Positions 1-7,817 of a stretch of DNA of 64,000 bases are shown here, piece after piece. A program made the translations under genes and the position numbers. Origin of the DNA: JARRKC01 sp963723965 (GTDB lineage: Bacteria > Acidobacteriota > UBA6911 > RPQK01 > JAPXNP01); the NCBI GenBank assembly GCA_963723965.1, contig CAVRSV010000008.1, positions 195,667 through 259,666 on the forward strand, read 5' to 3'. The notes under the pieces were generated by a model. The model searched no databases, was not told where the DNA came from, and saw only the letters and a list, made by a program, of their open reading frames with translations. Positions within the stretch are counted from its first letter, which is position 1. Each line of letters starts with the position of its first letter.

Positions 1-1022
1 GCATCGCTCAGCGTCGTGGCGTTGATGACCGATCCGGCCCGGCGGTACTTGAACTCCTGCGAGAAGAAGAAGAAGTCCTTCGTCTTGTCCTGGTTGTAGT
101 GACCGGGAATGAAGAAGGGTCCGCCGAAGGTGTAACCGAAGTTGTTCCGGATCAGCGGTTCCTTGATCTTCTTGCCGTCCCGGTAGCCCGCGAAGAAGGG
201 GGCCGCGTCCAGGACGTCATTGCGGTGGAACTCGTAGGCACTGCCGTGGAATTCCTGGCCGCCCGAACGGGTGGCCGCTGCGACCACGCCCGATCCGGCC
301 GTTCCGTATTCTGCGCTGTAGTTGCTCGTCAGGATGCGGAATTCACCAATCGACTCGACCGCCGGATACGTGGACAAAGACGCCTGGTTTCCGACGTCCG
401 TGTTCTGAGCGCCGTCCACCAGCCAGTTGGCATAGTTCGAACGCAGGCCGTTGATCGAGATGCCGCCGGTTCCGCCCGTGACGCCGACGCTGATTTCGTC
501 ACCGGTCTGGTTACTGATACCGGTGGTCAGCGTGGCGAGGGAGACGAAGTTCCGGCCGTTGATGGCCAGGTCGGTGATCTGCTTACCCTCGATGACATCG
601 CTCATGTCACTGGTTTCGGTCTGAAGTAACTGACCTCCGCCGGTAACCGTGACCGATTCGCTGATTTCGCCGAGTTGCAGGTTCAGGTCGACGCGCAGGG
701 TCTGGGCCACGTTCAGCTTGAGCCCCGTCTCTACCTGGCGTTTGAAACCGGCCTGGGAAGCGCTGACTTCGTAGGTGCCGATGGGCAGCGCGACGGCCGT
801 ATACCGTCCTGAATCATCAGTGATCACGGTACGGGTTGCGCCGGTGTCGAGATTGGTGATCAGCACCTCGACTCCGGGAATGACGCCACCGGTCGCGTCA
901 CGGACGTAACCGGTGATCGTGCCCTCCGACCCCTGCCCGAAGACGGGGGCGGCGGGCATTAATAGAAGAATGACCGCGAAAACGAAAACAATTAGTTTCG
1001 TAGAAGTTCTGTGATCTACCAT
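1..1022 (-). CDS. TonB-dependent receptor with N-terminal carboxypeptidase-regulatory domain (3' part outside window)
   Basis: The N-terminal ~340 residues of an outer-membrane receptor run off the left edge. The ATG at 1020-1022 is preceded by GGAGGT at a good distance. A hydrophobic signal peptide ends near VFGQG. It is followed by a carboxypeptidase-regulatory (CarboxypepD_reg/Oar-type) beta-sandwich at about residues 33-120 (GTITGYVRDATGGVIPGVEV start, GRYTAVALPIGTYEV core). A TonB plug follows, with features such as GLRSNYANWLVDG and SAEYGTAGSGVV. Receptors of this architecture are expanded in Acidobacteriota and are thought to import glycans or other large substrates, energised by TonB. 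The substrate cannot be told from the sequence. The upstream region carries a promoter/operator candidate listed separately. Confidence 0.9.
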   Translation of the reverse strand, partial: MVDHRTSTKLIVFVFAVILLLMPAAPVFGQGSEGTITGYVRDATGGVIPGVEVLITNLDTGATRTVITDDSGRYTAVALPIGTYEVSASQAGFKRQVETGLKLNVAQTLRVDLNLQLGEISESVTVTGGGQLLQTETSDMSDVIEGKQITDLAINGRNFVSLATLTTGISNQTGDEISVGVTGGTGGISINGLRSNYANWLVDGAQNTDVGNQASLSTYPAVESIGEFRILTSNYSAEYGTAGSGVVAAATRSGGQEFHGSAYEFHRNDVLDAAPFFAGYRDGKKIKEPLIRNNFGYTFGGPFFIPGHYNQDKTKDFFFFSQEFKYRRAGSVINATTLSD

Positions 1023-1074
1023 GCACACACCTCCAATCGATATGGGTACAGAACTCTCCAGTAATGAACGCCAC

Positions 1075-1108
1075 TGTGTACTCGTCGCCACATTTTGTCA
1101 ATGACAAA
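1075..1108 (-). promoter_or_regulatory. Promoter and palindromic operator candidate of the TonB receptor gene
   Basis: On the minus strand a perfect TTGACA (1101-1096) lies upstream of a weak TACACA-like -10 (1080-1075), with a 15-nt spacer that is shorter than usual. The -35 is embedded in a perfect palindrome, TTTGTCA-A-TGACAAA (1094-1108), flanked by an A/T-rich stretch unlike the surrounding GC-rich DNA. A repressor bound there would occlude the -35. The regulator is unknown. Confidence 0.4.
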
Positions 1109-1582
1109 TTTCAAAATTTTTGAGCGAAGATCCAGATTTCTTGCGGATCTCGAGCCCACAGCAGGGCGGACAACCAGACCACTCCTGGCCCGCCGCCTAC
1201 AGTATCGGCCAAGGGAGTGACAAAAGCCGGCTGCGAGGCCCAATCCGCGGCACTTTTCTCCGAAGTCCGCTGTCGAACAGAACCGGGTCGACTCGAGCGA
1301 GTGTCCGTGAGCGGCGCGGACGCGATTCGTTGAGTGAGTCGAGTCGGCGAAAGGGCGTTATGAATAGGACAAAAAACTAACGAGGGTTCCAAGGTCTGTC
1401 GGCGGCGGACTTCGCACCGAGGTCGGTAGGGGAGGGAACAAGGGAGTCTGTCGATAGGCCGTCAAGCTCACGGGCGGTTTGGACATCCTTCCTTGCGGCC
1501 TGCAGGTGGCACTGGCAGGTCGAGGAGACGGCGTGGACGAGCCCCGTCCAAACGGGAGGTCTTTCGGGGGGAATCCGACGTC
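1109..1582. other. Intergenic region without recognisable gene
   Basis: About 470 bases lie between the TonB receptor promoter and the 3' end of the GNAT gene. Short open frames exist on both strands but none has a recognisable product, start signal or plausible composition. I see no RNA gene or terminator here. Confidence 0.5.
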
Positions 1583-2548
1583 CTAGAGGGGACGGTACAC
1601 GAGGATGCGCTCGACCATTTCCCGAAAGCCGGCGTCGAGCAGAATCCGCCGCAGTCTGGGCTGAAAATCCCAGACTCGGACCCGAACTTCGACGGCCTTG
1701 CGGGCAAGTAGTGTTGCGACCAGGCTGTGGCCAAGGGCGCGGATGAAGTCGGCGTCTGAGTCCGGATCCAGAGCAAACTCGGCTTCATGGGTCTTCTGCA
1801 GTCGATGGTAGCGGGCGAGGGCGATGCCGGCCACCCTGCCCTCTCGTTCGAGGGCCGTTCCGACCAGGCGCGTATGAAGGGCAAACTTGTTGAACAGTTC
1901 CATGACCTTCGACTGCTCGTGGCACGGATCGGCCAGCGTGGGATCGGCGCGGACGGCGAGGGGAGGAATCTCCCGCAGGCGGAGGCGCCGGAAGTCAGCC
2001 GTCGTCGGCCGGTGTTTGCGGAATCGCCCGTCTGCTTCCAGGCTGCGCAGGGCCGCCCGCAGGCCGTCCCCGGTCAGGCTCAGTGTGTGCTCACGCAGAT
2101 AGGGACGATATCCGAATTTGGCAGCACTTCGAGCCTGAGGCTCGTTGGAACTGCGGTGGCGGGCGAGGAGCCGCAGGCCCGGTTCAGCGGGCAGCCGCGC
2201 GACGGCGAAATCTCGCAGTCGCGAGGCAATACCCAGCCTTCTGAAGGGTGTGCCCACCGCCATGTGGACGACGTAGTATGCACCGGGCGCCCTTCTTCTC
2301 AGACAGATCGCCCCGGCCACCTCTCCTCCTCTCCGGCAGACATAGATGCGCGGCACCGATCGGGGGAGGAGCCCCAACAAGTCCAGGCTGCGCAGCAAGG
2401 GAAAGGCGCGCGAGTAGAGGCCGGCCATCCGCAGTAGTGCCGCGCGTGTCTCCTCCTTGCCCGGTCCGCTCGAGAAGCTGTCATCGAGCAGGGACCGGTA
2501 CCCGGCCAGGTCGTTCCAGCGAATAGGTCGAATCAGCTCCGCTTCCAT
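1583..2548 (-). CDS. GNAT-family N-acetyltransferase, tandem GNAT-like
   Basis: The 321-residue protein has the acetyl-CoA pyrophosphate-binding motif of GNAT enzymes at about residues 97-110 (AVGTPFRRLGIAS, the R/Q-x-x-G-x-A/G core). This is preceded by the usual beta-strand pair that ends in a hydrophobic YYVVHMAV strand. At ~320 residues it is twice a single GNAT domain. The C-terminal half (VAGIALARYHR, then LVATLLARKAVEVRVRVWDFQPRLRRILLDAGF) looks like a second, degenerate GNAT fold. The acceptor substrate is unknown. The gene stands alone on the minus strand. Confidence 0.7.
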   Translation of the reverse strand: MEAELIRPIRWNDLAGYRSLLDDSFSSGPGKEETRAALLRMAGLYSRAFPLLRSLDLLGLLPRSVPRIYVCRRGGEVAGAICLRRRAPGAYYVVHMAVGTPFRRLGIASRLRDFAVARLPAEPGLRLLARHRSSNEPQARSAAKFGYRPYLREHTLSLTGDGLRAALRSLEADGRFRKHRPTTADFRRLRLREIPPLAVRADPTLADPCHEQSKVMELFNKFALHTRLVGTALEREGRVAGIALARYHRLQKTHEAEFALDPDSDADFIRALGHSLVATLLARKAVEVRVRVWDFQPRLRRILLDAGFREMVERILVYRPL

Positions 2549-2721
2549 GTACGATTTGAGCGCGGCCTCTAACCGCGACAGCGATCCCGGCTGCCCGCCC
2601 GGTTGGCCCGGTGGGCCTGCCTCGAGACCGTCCGAACAGTGTTTCCAGACCCTGTGAAGATCGCCGGTCTTCCGAAAGGCCCGCGACTTTCCACAGGAGG
2701 AGCATAGTTTACATCTCGAGG

Positions 2722-3054
2722 ATGCGTGCGGGATCCCTTTGCGCCGCGGAGCGTCCGGAGTCGAAGCGGCAGTTCGGAGACCGGATTCGAGCGTCCTACT
2801 CGGTTCCGTTCGCCGTCCCTGCTTTCCCGTTGCAGACGGCTGGGGCTCGGCTGTACTTCAAGGAGTCGGACGGCGTGGACTACAGCGCTCGGCTGAAACC
2901 CGGCGACAACGGAAAGATGGTCTTTGTCGATCCCTCCTATGAAGCCAAGCCGGGCGACTGGAAGCTCTGTTATCGGGCAGGACGGGAGACGATGGAGGCC
3001 GCCCGCAGCTTTGCACGGTCCTGGCTGGCAGATCTTCAAAACACGACGAACTGA
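2722..3054 (+). CDS. Small hypothetical protein
   Basis: This is an open frame of about 110 residues. Its second half (ARLYFKESDGVDYSARLKPG onward) has strongly coding-like codon use with G/C at third positions and ends 2 bases before the stop of the convergent ABC permease gene. The first half is less convincing, and the frame stays open upstream to 2611. AGGAGG at 2694 is too far from the ATG at 2722 to decide the start. I recognise no family. It could be the 3' part of a decayed or frame-disrupted gene. Confidence 0.4.
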   Translation: MRAGSLCAAERPESKRQFGDRIRASYSVPFAVPAFPLQTAGARLYFKESDGVDYSARLKPGDNGKMVFVDPSYEAKPGDWKLCYRAGRETMEAARSFARSWLADLQNTTN

Positions 3055-3056
3055 GG

Positions 3057-3857
3057 TCAGTTCAGCCAGAAGACTCCGGCAAGGGGCGGGAGGAGAGCCA
3101 GGAAGGCCCACAAAGGAGAGTGGCGCGTTCCATACCTGCGGTCCCAGCGAAACAGGTAGAGAGCCAGAACGAAGGCGGCCAGCCCCGTACAGGACAGTAT
3201 CAGCACCGGAGCGGACGAGCCCGAGGCCTCGGGCAGGGAAGCACTGAGCGAATCCATGATGAGCGTCGCCGGCATCAAATGGGAGAGGGCTCGGGCGACC
3301 GGCGGCAGGAGCCGACCGGGAAACATGAAACCTCCCACCAGGAATGACGGAACGAACAGCAACTGCGACCACAGGAGGGCCACTCTGGAATTCGGCGAGA
3401 CGACGCCGATGAGGAGGCCGATCGCGGCCAGTGTCAGTGCCCCCACGAGACAGATGCCGATGAAGGCGGGCCAGTCGGCGGGCGTCGGTGCTGCGAACAG
3501 GAGGGGTGCCGAGATTGCGATCAGAACGGTCACGATTGCCAGGTGAAGAAGAGTCGTGAACACGGGCACGAGAAGGACCGCCGCGGCGGGGACACCGTTG
3601 ATCCAATAGCTGCGAAACTGCCCGCTCTCCCGCGAGTTGACCAGCGACTCCGGAAGCCCGAGCAACGTGGCGGCGAGAATCGCCACGATCGTCATTCCGG
3701 GGATCATGAGGTCGTGGAAATAGGGATTGATGCCCGGCATGATCGAACCCAGCATCAGATACAAGCCGAGCGGAAACAGATAGTTCAGGAAGAGCAGGTG
3801 ACGGTTGCGGATGCCGTCGCGAAAATCGAACAGGGCATGCTCAAAGAGGGCCTTCAT
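3057..3857 (-). CDS. ABC-2 type transporter permease
   Basis: Integral membrane protein of 266 residues with about six predicted transmembrane segments (for example FLNYLFPLGLYLMLGSIMPG near the N-terminus and VALLWSQLLFVPSFLVGGFMF in the middle). This is the size and pattern of ABC-2 exporter permeases. The start ATG (3855-3857) overlaps the stop of the upstream ATPase gene by 4 bases, so the two are translationally coupled and form one exporter. The open frame extends further 5' but that part is the antisense or out-of-frame shadow of the ATPase. Substrate unknown: drug, polysaccharide or lipid are all possible. Confidence 0.85.
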   Translation of the reverse strand: MKALFEHALFDFRDGIRNRHLLFLNYLFPLGLYLMLGSIMPGINPYFHDLMIPGMTIVAILAATLLGLPESLVNSRESGQFRSYWINGVPAAAVLLVPVFTTLLHLAIVTVLIAISAPLLFAAPTPADWPAFIGICLVGALTLAAIGLLIGVVSPNSRVALLWSQLLFVPSFLVGGFMFPGRLLPPVARALSHLMPATLIMDSLSASLPEASGSSAPVLILSCTGLAAFVLALYLFRWDRRYGTRHSPLWAFLALLPPLAGVFWLN

Positions 3858-4771
3858 GGGAGCCTTCCGGGAGTCGTGATCTCCAGAAACCGATCTTCCA
3901 GCGACGGCCTCTCCACGCGCAGATCCACCAGGGAATCGTTCAGGCGATCGATTTCCGCGAGCAGGGCGGCCAGAGTCCTCGCTACGGAATCGCTGTAGTA
4001 GACGGCATAGCCGTCGCGGGGGGCCGTACGCACCACGCCGGGCCACTCCTGGACGGCCGTCAGCAGCAGCGATCGTTCCGTCTGGACGGTGATCTTGGTC
4101 AGCCCGGCACCCTGAGCCGTGATCTGCAGGGGAGTGCCGACAGCAGCCAGCTGTCCGCGCAGCAGGATGGCAACGTGATCGCACAATTCCTCGGCCTCGG
4201 CCATGTCGTGGGTAGCCATAAGAACGGTGGTCCCGGCAGAACGCAGTTCGCGGATCAGACGATGGAGCTCGGACCGGGAAGCGACGTCGAGTCCCGCCGT
4301 CGGCTCATCCAGAATCACGATCTCCGGTTCGTGGATCAGGGCCAGAACGAGATTGAGCAACCGCTGTTGCCCCTTCGAAAGGGCCGCATAGCCCGTGCGC
4401 TGTTGGTCCCCGAGGCGAAGCCTTGCCAACAGGTCAATGCGAGGTGCGATCCCGCGATAGGCGCAGAAGATCCGCACGGCCTCCGACACCGTCATCGTGT
4501 CGGGGAGCCCGGAACTCTGCAGTTGCACACCGATCCGCCGGCGCAGAGACGCGAGATCCGAAGCGGGATCGAGACCGGCGACACGCAGTGTGCCACGGTC
4601 GGCGAAGCGAAGCCCCTCGAGGCACTCCAGAATCGTGGTTTTGCCCGCTCCGTTCGGTCCCAGCAGGCCGAAGACTTCCCCTCGGCTGACGGAGAAACTG
4701 ATTCCGGAGACGGCCACGAAGTCACCGTAGCGCTTTACGAAGTCCCGAACTTCGATCGCCGACGCAGGCAT
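3854..4771 (-). CDS. ABC transporter ATP-binding protein
   Basis: 305-residue nucleotide-binding subunit. Visible motifs are Walker A GPNGAGKTT (about 38-46), a Q-loop region at QLQSSG, signature LSKGQQ (131-136), Walker B IVILDEP (151-157), and the switch His in MATHD. The C-terminal ~90 residues form the accessory region common in DrrA/CcmA-like exporter ATPases. It pairs with the permease gene with which it overlaps by 4 bases and would energise export across the inner membrane. Confidence 0.9.
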   Translation of the reverse strand: MPASAIEVRDFVKRYGDFVAVSGISFSVSRGEVFGLLGPNGAGKTTILECLEGLRFADRGTLRVAGLDPASDLASLRRRIGVQLQSSGLPDTMTVSEAVRIFCAYRGIAPRIDLLARLRLGDQQRTGYAALSKGQQRLLNLVLALIHEPEIVILDEPTAGLDVASRSELHRLIRELRSAGTTVLMATHDMAEAEELCDHVAILLRGQLAAVGTPLQITAQGAGLTKITVQTERSLLLTAVQEWPGVVRTAPRDGYAVYYSDSVARTLAALLAEIDRLNDSLVDLRVERPSLEDRFLEITTPGRLP

Positions 4772-4793
4772 GGGGCCACCTTTGTTTCGATTC

Positions 4794-5399
4794 TCATCCG
4801 CCGGAGGGCGGATCGGGCGATCGGGGAGGCTCGACCATCGTCTCGGGTGCAGGCGGCGACGGCGGCAGGAGAGCTCGCTTGCGCCGCATCAGGTCGCGCA
4901 TTTCCCGCGCCATTTCCACATTGACCTCCTCGGCCATGGGAAGAACGTATTTCTCGGTTTCGTCGAGGTGATCGGCAACCTTGGCCGCGGGGTAGACATC
5001 ACAGCTGAGATCGGTCAGATTGCTGATCCGGTCGGCGACCTTGAGGATCTTCGCGTTCCTCGTCCCGTGATCGCGAAGTCGGGTCAGGTACTCGCTGCGC
5101 GACTCCGCGCGGCGCGAGACCTCGTTCACGAGTCGCACGACCGCCGGTCCGTCCTCGTCAATGTCTGCAATCTCCAGCGGGTTGGCGTTCTGGAAGTCCT
5201 CGAAGAGATCGTGGAGGACGGAGGCCTTCAGGAGCACGGGATCCGTGTAGTGGTAATCGAGCAGGATCGCAAAGGTCGCCATGGCATGGCGGAACTGGTT
5301 GCCGCCAACCCGGCGGGCGAGCCCGATCAGAGCCGTGGCCTTTTGAATATAGGGAGCGAGAACCAGGTCTTCCAGGCGTTGTCTCTCGGAATCTTCCAT
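4794..5399 (-). CDS. RelA/SpoT-like HD domain protein
   Basis: Predicted 201-residue protein starting at the ATG at 5397-5399. It carries an HD phosphohydrolase pattern close to the SpoT hydrolase domain: an early His in FRHAMATFAIL (about residue 38), the HD pair in SVLHDLFED (63-64), and the distal Asp in KVADRISNLTD (123). There is no synthetase, TGS or ACT domain, so it resembles a small stand-alone (p)ppGpp hydrolase or Mesh1-like protein. A proline-rich C-terminal tail follows. The substrate is inferred from family resemblance. The open frame continues upstream of the chosen start but that part is poor in coding character, and no strong ribosome site is visible. Confidence 0.65.
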   Translation of the reverse strand: MEDSERQRLEDLVLAPYIQKATALIGLARRVGGNQFRHAMATFAILLDYHYTDPVLLKASVLHDLFEDFQNANPLEIADIDEDGPAVVRLVNEVSRRAESRSEYLTRLRDHGTRNAKILKVADRISNLTDLSCDVYPAAKVADHLDETEKYVLPMAEEVNVEMAREMRDLMRRKRALLPPSPPAPETMVEPPRSPDPPSGG

Positions 5400-5696
5400 G
5401 TAGTTCGATCCGGGGGCGAGATTTCTATTCGCCGGCCTCCGGCGACGGAGCATCCCTGCCCTCCAACCCGGTCCAGCTCGAGCGCCCCGACACGGCCCCC
5501 TATTCTCGCTCCGATGGAGCGGATGCGCAATGGTCCTCCCGGAAATCGTTGGCCGTGCCTCCCGGCCGCTCCATGCTCTCGGGGCCGACGGGCGTGCATT
5601 TTCCTTCGCCGCAGGGCGGGTTGGCGTGAGGTGAACCGAGTTAATGCACAACGCATCTCAATAAAACGCATCTTAGTGAACAGGAGAGTGAATATC

Positions 5697-6386
5697 ATGA
5701 GAAAAACACTAATACTCCTGGCGGCGGTGATGCTGCTCTCCCCGATGGCTTTCGGAATGAGCCCATCGAACCAGCAGAGCAACGCCTCCCAGGGTCAACC
5801 TCTATATGTTGGAATATTGATACAGGATAACGTCATCCATGTGGGTACCGACCTGGGTGCCTACCGGACCTTCATCAGGGAACTCCCGGCCGGCAGCCAT
5901 GTTTCCGTGGCGTACGCTCGCGTCGGTTTCAACAACATTGTGCAGCCCTTTACGTCGAACCTGTCGCAGGCCGCGGATTCACTGCGTCCACCGGCAGCTT
6001 TTCCGTCGATGGAACCGGGCAGCCCCTATGTCTCCGTGAAGGAATACCTCAAGACCTTCCCGAAGAGTGACACGGGCGTTCGCAAGGTTCTGGTCTTCGT
6101 GTCCAATGGCCTGGATCCGATTTTCGGCAGCTACGTCCGGGTTCTCCCGAGCGCAGATCCTTACCTCGCTCAGGCGATCCGGGTTGCCCGTCGAGACGAC
6201 GTGACGATCTACTCGATCTTCGCTCCTGGAGCCGGTCCTTTCCACAGAAGCCAGGTGCTGGCTTTCTCCGGACAGGGAGCCTTGAACTACCTTTCGGACC
6301 GAACGCACGGTGAGGCCTTCTACTCGGGCAGCACCTACATCACCGCACGTCCCTTCCTGAAGGACATCGCGTCGCGAATCGGATAA
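5697..6386 (+). CDS. Secreted VWFA-like protein
   Basis: 229-residue protein with a clear signal peptide (MRKTLILLAAVMLLSPMAFG) and AGGAG 11 bases before the ATG at 5697. The body fits a von Willebrand A-like fold of the VWFA-related domain proteins common in Acidobacteriota: an alternating strand/helix pattern, with VRKVLVFVSNGLDP as a central strand and DVTIYSIFAPG as a later one. A classical DxSxS MIDAS is not obvious, so metal binding is uncertain. Likely periplasmic or extracellular. A GTG at 5688 is an alternative start in the same frame. Confidence 0.65.
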   Translation: MRKTLILLAAVMLLSPMAFGMSPSNQQSNASQGQPLYVGILIQDNVIHVGTDLGAYRTFIRELPAGSHVSVAYARVGFNNIVQPFTSNLSQAADSLRPPAAFPSMEPGSPYVSVKEYLKTFPKSDTGVRKVLVFVSNGLDPIFGSYVRVLPSADPYLAQAIRVARRDDVTIYSIFAPGAGPFHRSQVLAFSGQGALNYLSDRTHGEAFYSGSTYITARPFLKDIASRIG

Positions 6387-6601
6387 GTCTGACCACATCC
6401 GATAACAACGCGGGAATTGCCTCGCCGCCCGTCTTCGGATCATCGGCGGCGGGGGCCATTCCCCACCCATCCAGGGCCGGTGGCCGTGGGGACAGTGAGT
6501 CCGTTCGGCACCGGCCTTTCTTCTTTCCGAATCTCTGCTTTCTGTCGGCCAGAGACAGTGCTTTCATGACCAGCGGGAAACTGTGGTAATTTCCTGTATC
6601 A

Positions 6602-7744
6602 ATGTCCCTTGATCTGACCCATGCGGTTGTTCTCTCGGGCGGTGGTGCGAAAGGCGCGTACGAGGTCGGCGTCATGAAGGCCCTGTTTCAGGGCGAATCG
6701 CCGTCGACCGCTCATCGCACACTGGATCCGGCCGTCTTCACGGGGACCTCGGTGGGTTCGTACAATGCGGCAGTGATGGTCTCCAGACCGCAGGCAGAGG
6801 CCGCGCAAACCATTTTGGACCTGGAGAGGATCTGGACCGACCGAATCGCCGACCGGGAAGGGAACGGTGAAAACGGGGTCTTCCGGTTTCGCGGTTTGCC
6901 CTACGGACTTGCCAACCCGGCAGAGCTCGTCCGGAATCCGCTCAAGCCGATGCTCCAGTTCGCCGAAGACGCCGTAACTCTGACCGATGACTACTGGAGA
7001 CGGATAGTCCACCTCCCCTTCGCCGAGGGTCCGATCTCCCGGAGGCTCCTGGAGCTGGTCAGCCTCAGTGCCTGGATCTCGATGGAACCCTTCCAGCGAC
7101 TGCTGGACGAGACCCTGCCCGCCGAGGACATTCTGGACTCGCCGAAGAGTCTCCGCGTGGCGGCGACGGACTGGCGGGCGGGGCGCCTGCGGGTCTTTCG
7201 CAACCGGGCCGGAAGCGGTGACGACTCCTTCGTCCAGATGGAGGTCGACTCGGTCCGGCGCAGCATTGCTGCCTCCAGCGCCATTCCCGGGATCTTCCCC
7301 TCCGTCGAGCTCGACCGGGCGCCCCACGTCGACGGCGGTGCCGTGATGAACACTCCGTTACGCTCGGCCATTCTGGCGGGTGCCGAGACGATTCACGTCG
7401 TCTATCTCGATCCCGAACTCGAAGACATTCCCCTGGGACGTCTGGAGAACACGGTCGACACTCTCGAGCGCCTCTTCGTCCTCATGATGGCCGTGATCAC
7501 GAACCGGGACATCGCCGCGGCGCGGCGGATCAACGAAATGTTGACGTCGGGCACCCAGCCCCGCAGTGCCTCGCGCCGGATGCGGCCCCTGACCATCCAC
7601 CGCTACCGTCCGAGGGGCGACCTGGGAGGGCTCCTGGGATTGCTCGATTTCCGGAAAGCGACCGTCCTGCGGCTCATCGAGCAGGGCCGGGAGGACGCCC
7701 GGGCTCACGACTGTGCCGCCTGCGGATGCATCCTTCCCGAGTGA
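6602..7744 (+). CDS. Patatin-like phospholipase
   Basis: 380-residue cytosolic-looking protein with all patatin signatures: an oxyanion-hole glycine block LSGGGAKGAYE (11-21), nucleophile Ser50 in GTSVG, and the catalytic Asp in HVDGGAV (about 244). It would hydrolyse acyl chains of phospholipids with a Ser-Asp dyad. A TGGTAATTT extended -10-like sequence sits about 9 bases before the ATG, suggesting a very short leader. It is flanked by unrelated genes. Bacterial family members range from membrane-lipid turnover to secreted toxins. No secretion signal is seen, favouring a housekeeping role. Confidence 0.88.
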   Translation: MSLDLTHAVVLSGGGAKGAYEVGVMKALFQGESPSTAHRTLDPAVFTGTSVGSYNAAVMVSRPQAEAAQTILDLERIWTDRIADREGNGENGVFRFRGLPYGLANPAELVRNPLKPMLQFAEDAVTLTDDYWRRIVHLPFAEGPISRRLLELVSLSAWISMEPFQRLLDETLPAEDILDSPKSLRVAATDWRAGRLRVFRNRAGSGDDSFVQMEVDSVRRSIAASSAIPGIFPSVELDRAPHVDGGAVMNTPLRSAILAGAETIHVVYLDPELEDIPLGRLENTVDTLERLFVLMMAVITNRDIAAARRINEMLTSGTQPRSASRRMRPLTIHRYRPRGDLGGLLGLLDFRKATVLRLIEQGREDARAHDCAACGCILPE

Positions 7745-7817
7745 CACGCCGTACCGATCCGTGGCATGAGTCCGTTGCCTGCCCGCCCCGAGGGGGAGCG
7801 CCCGGGCCGGCAGTCGG

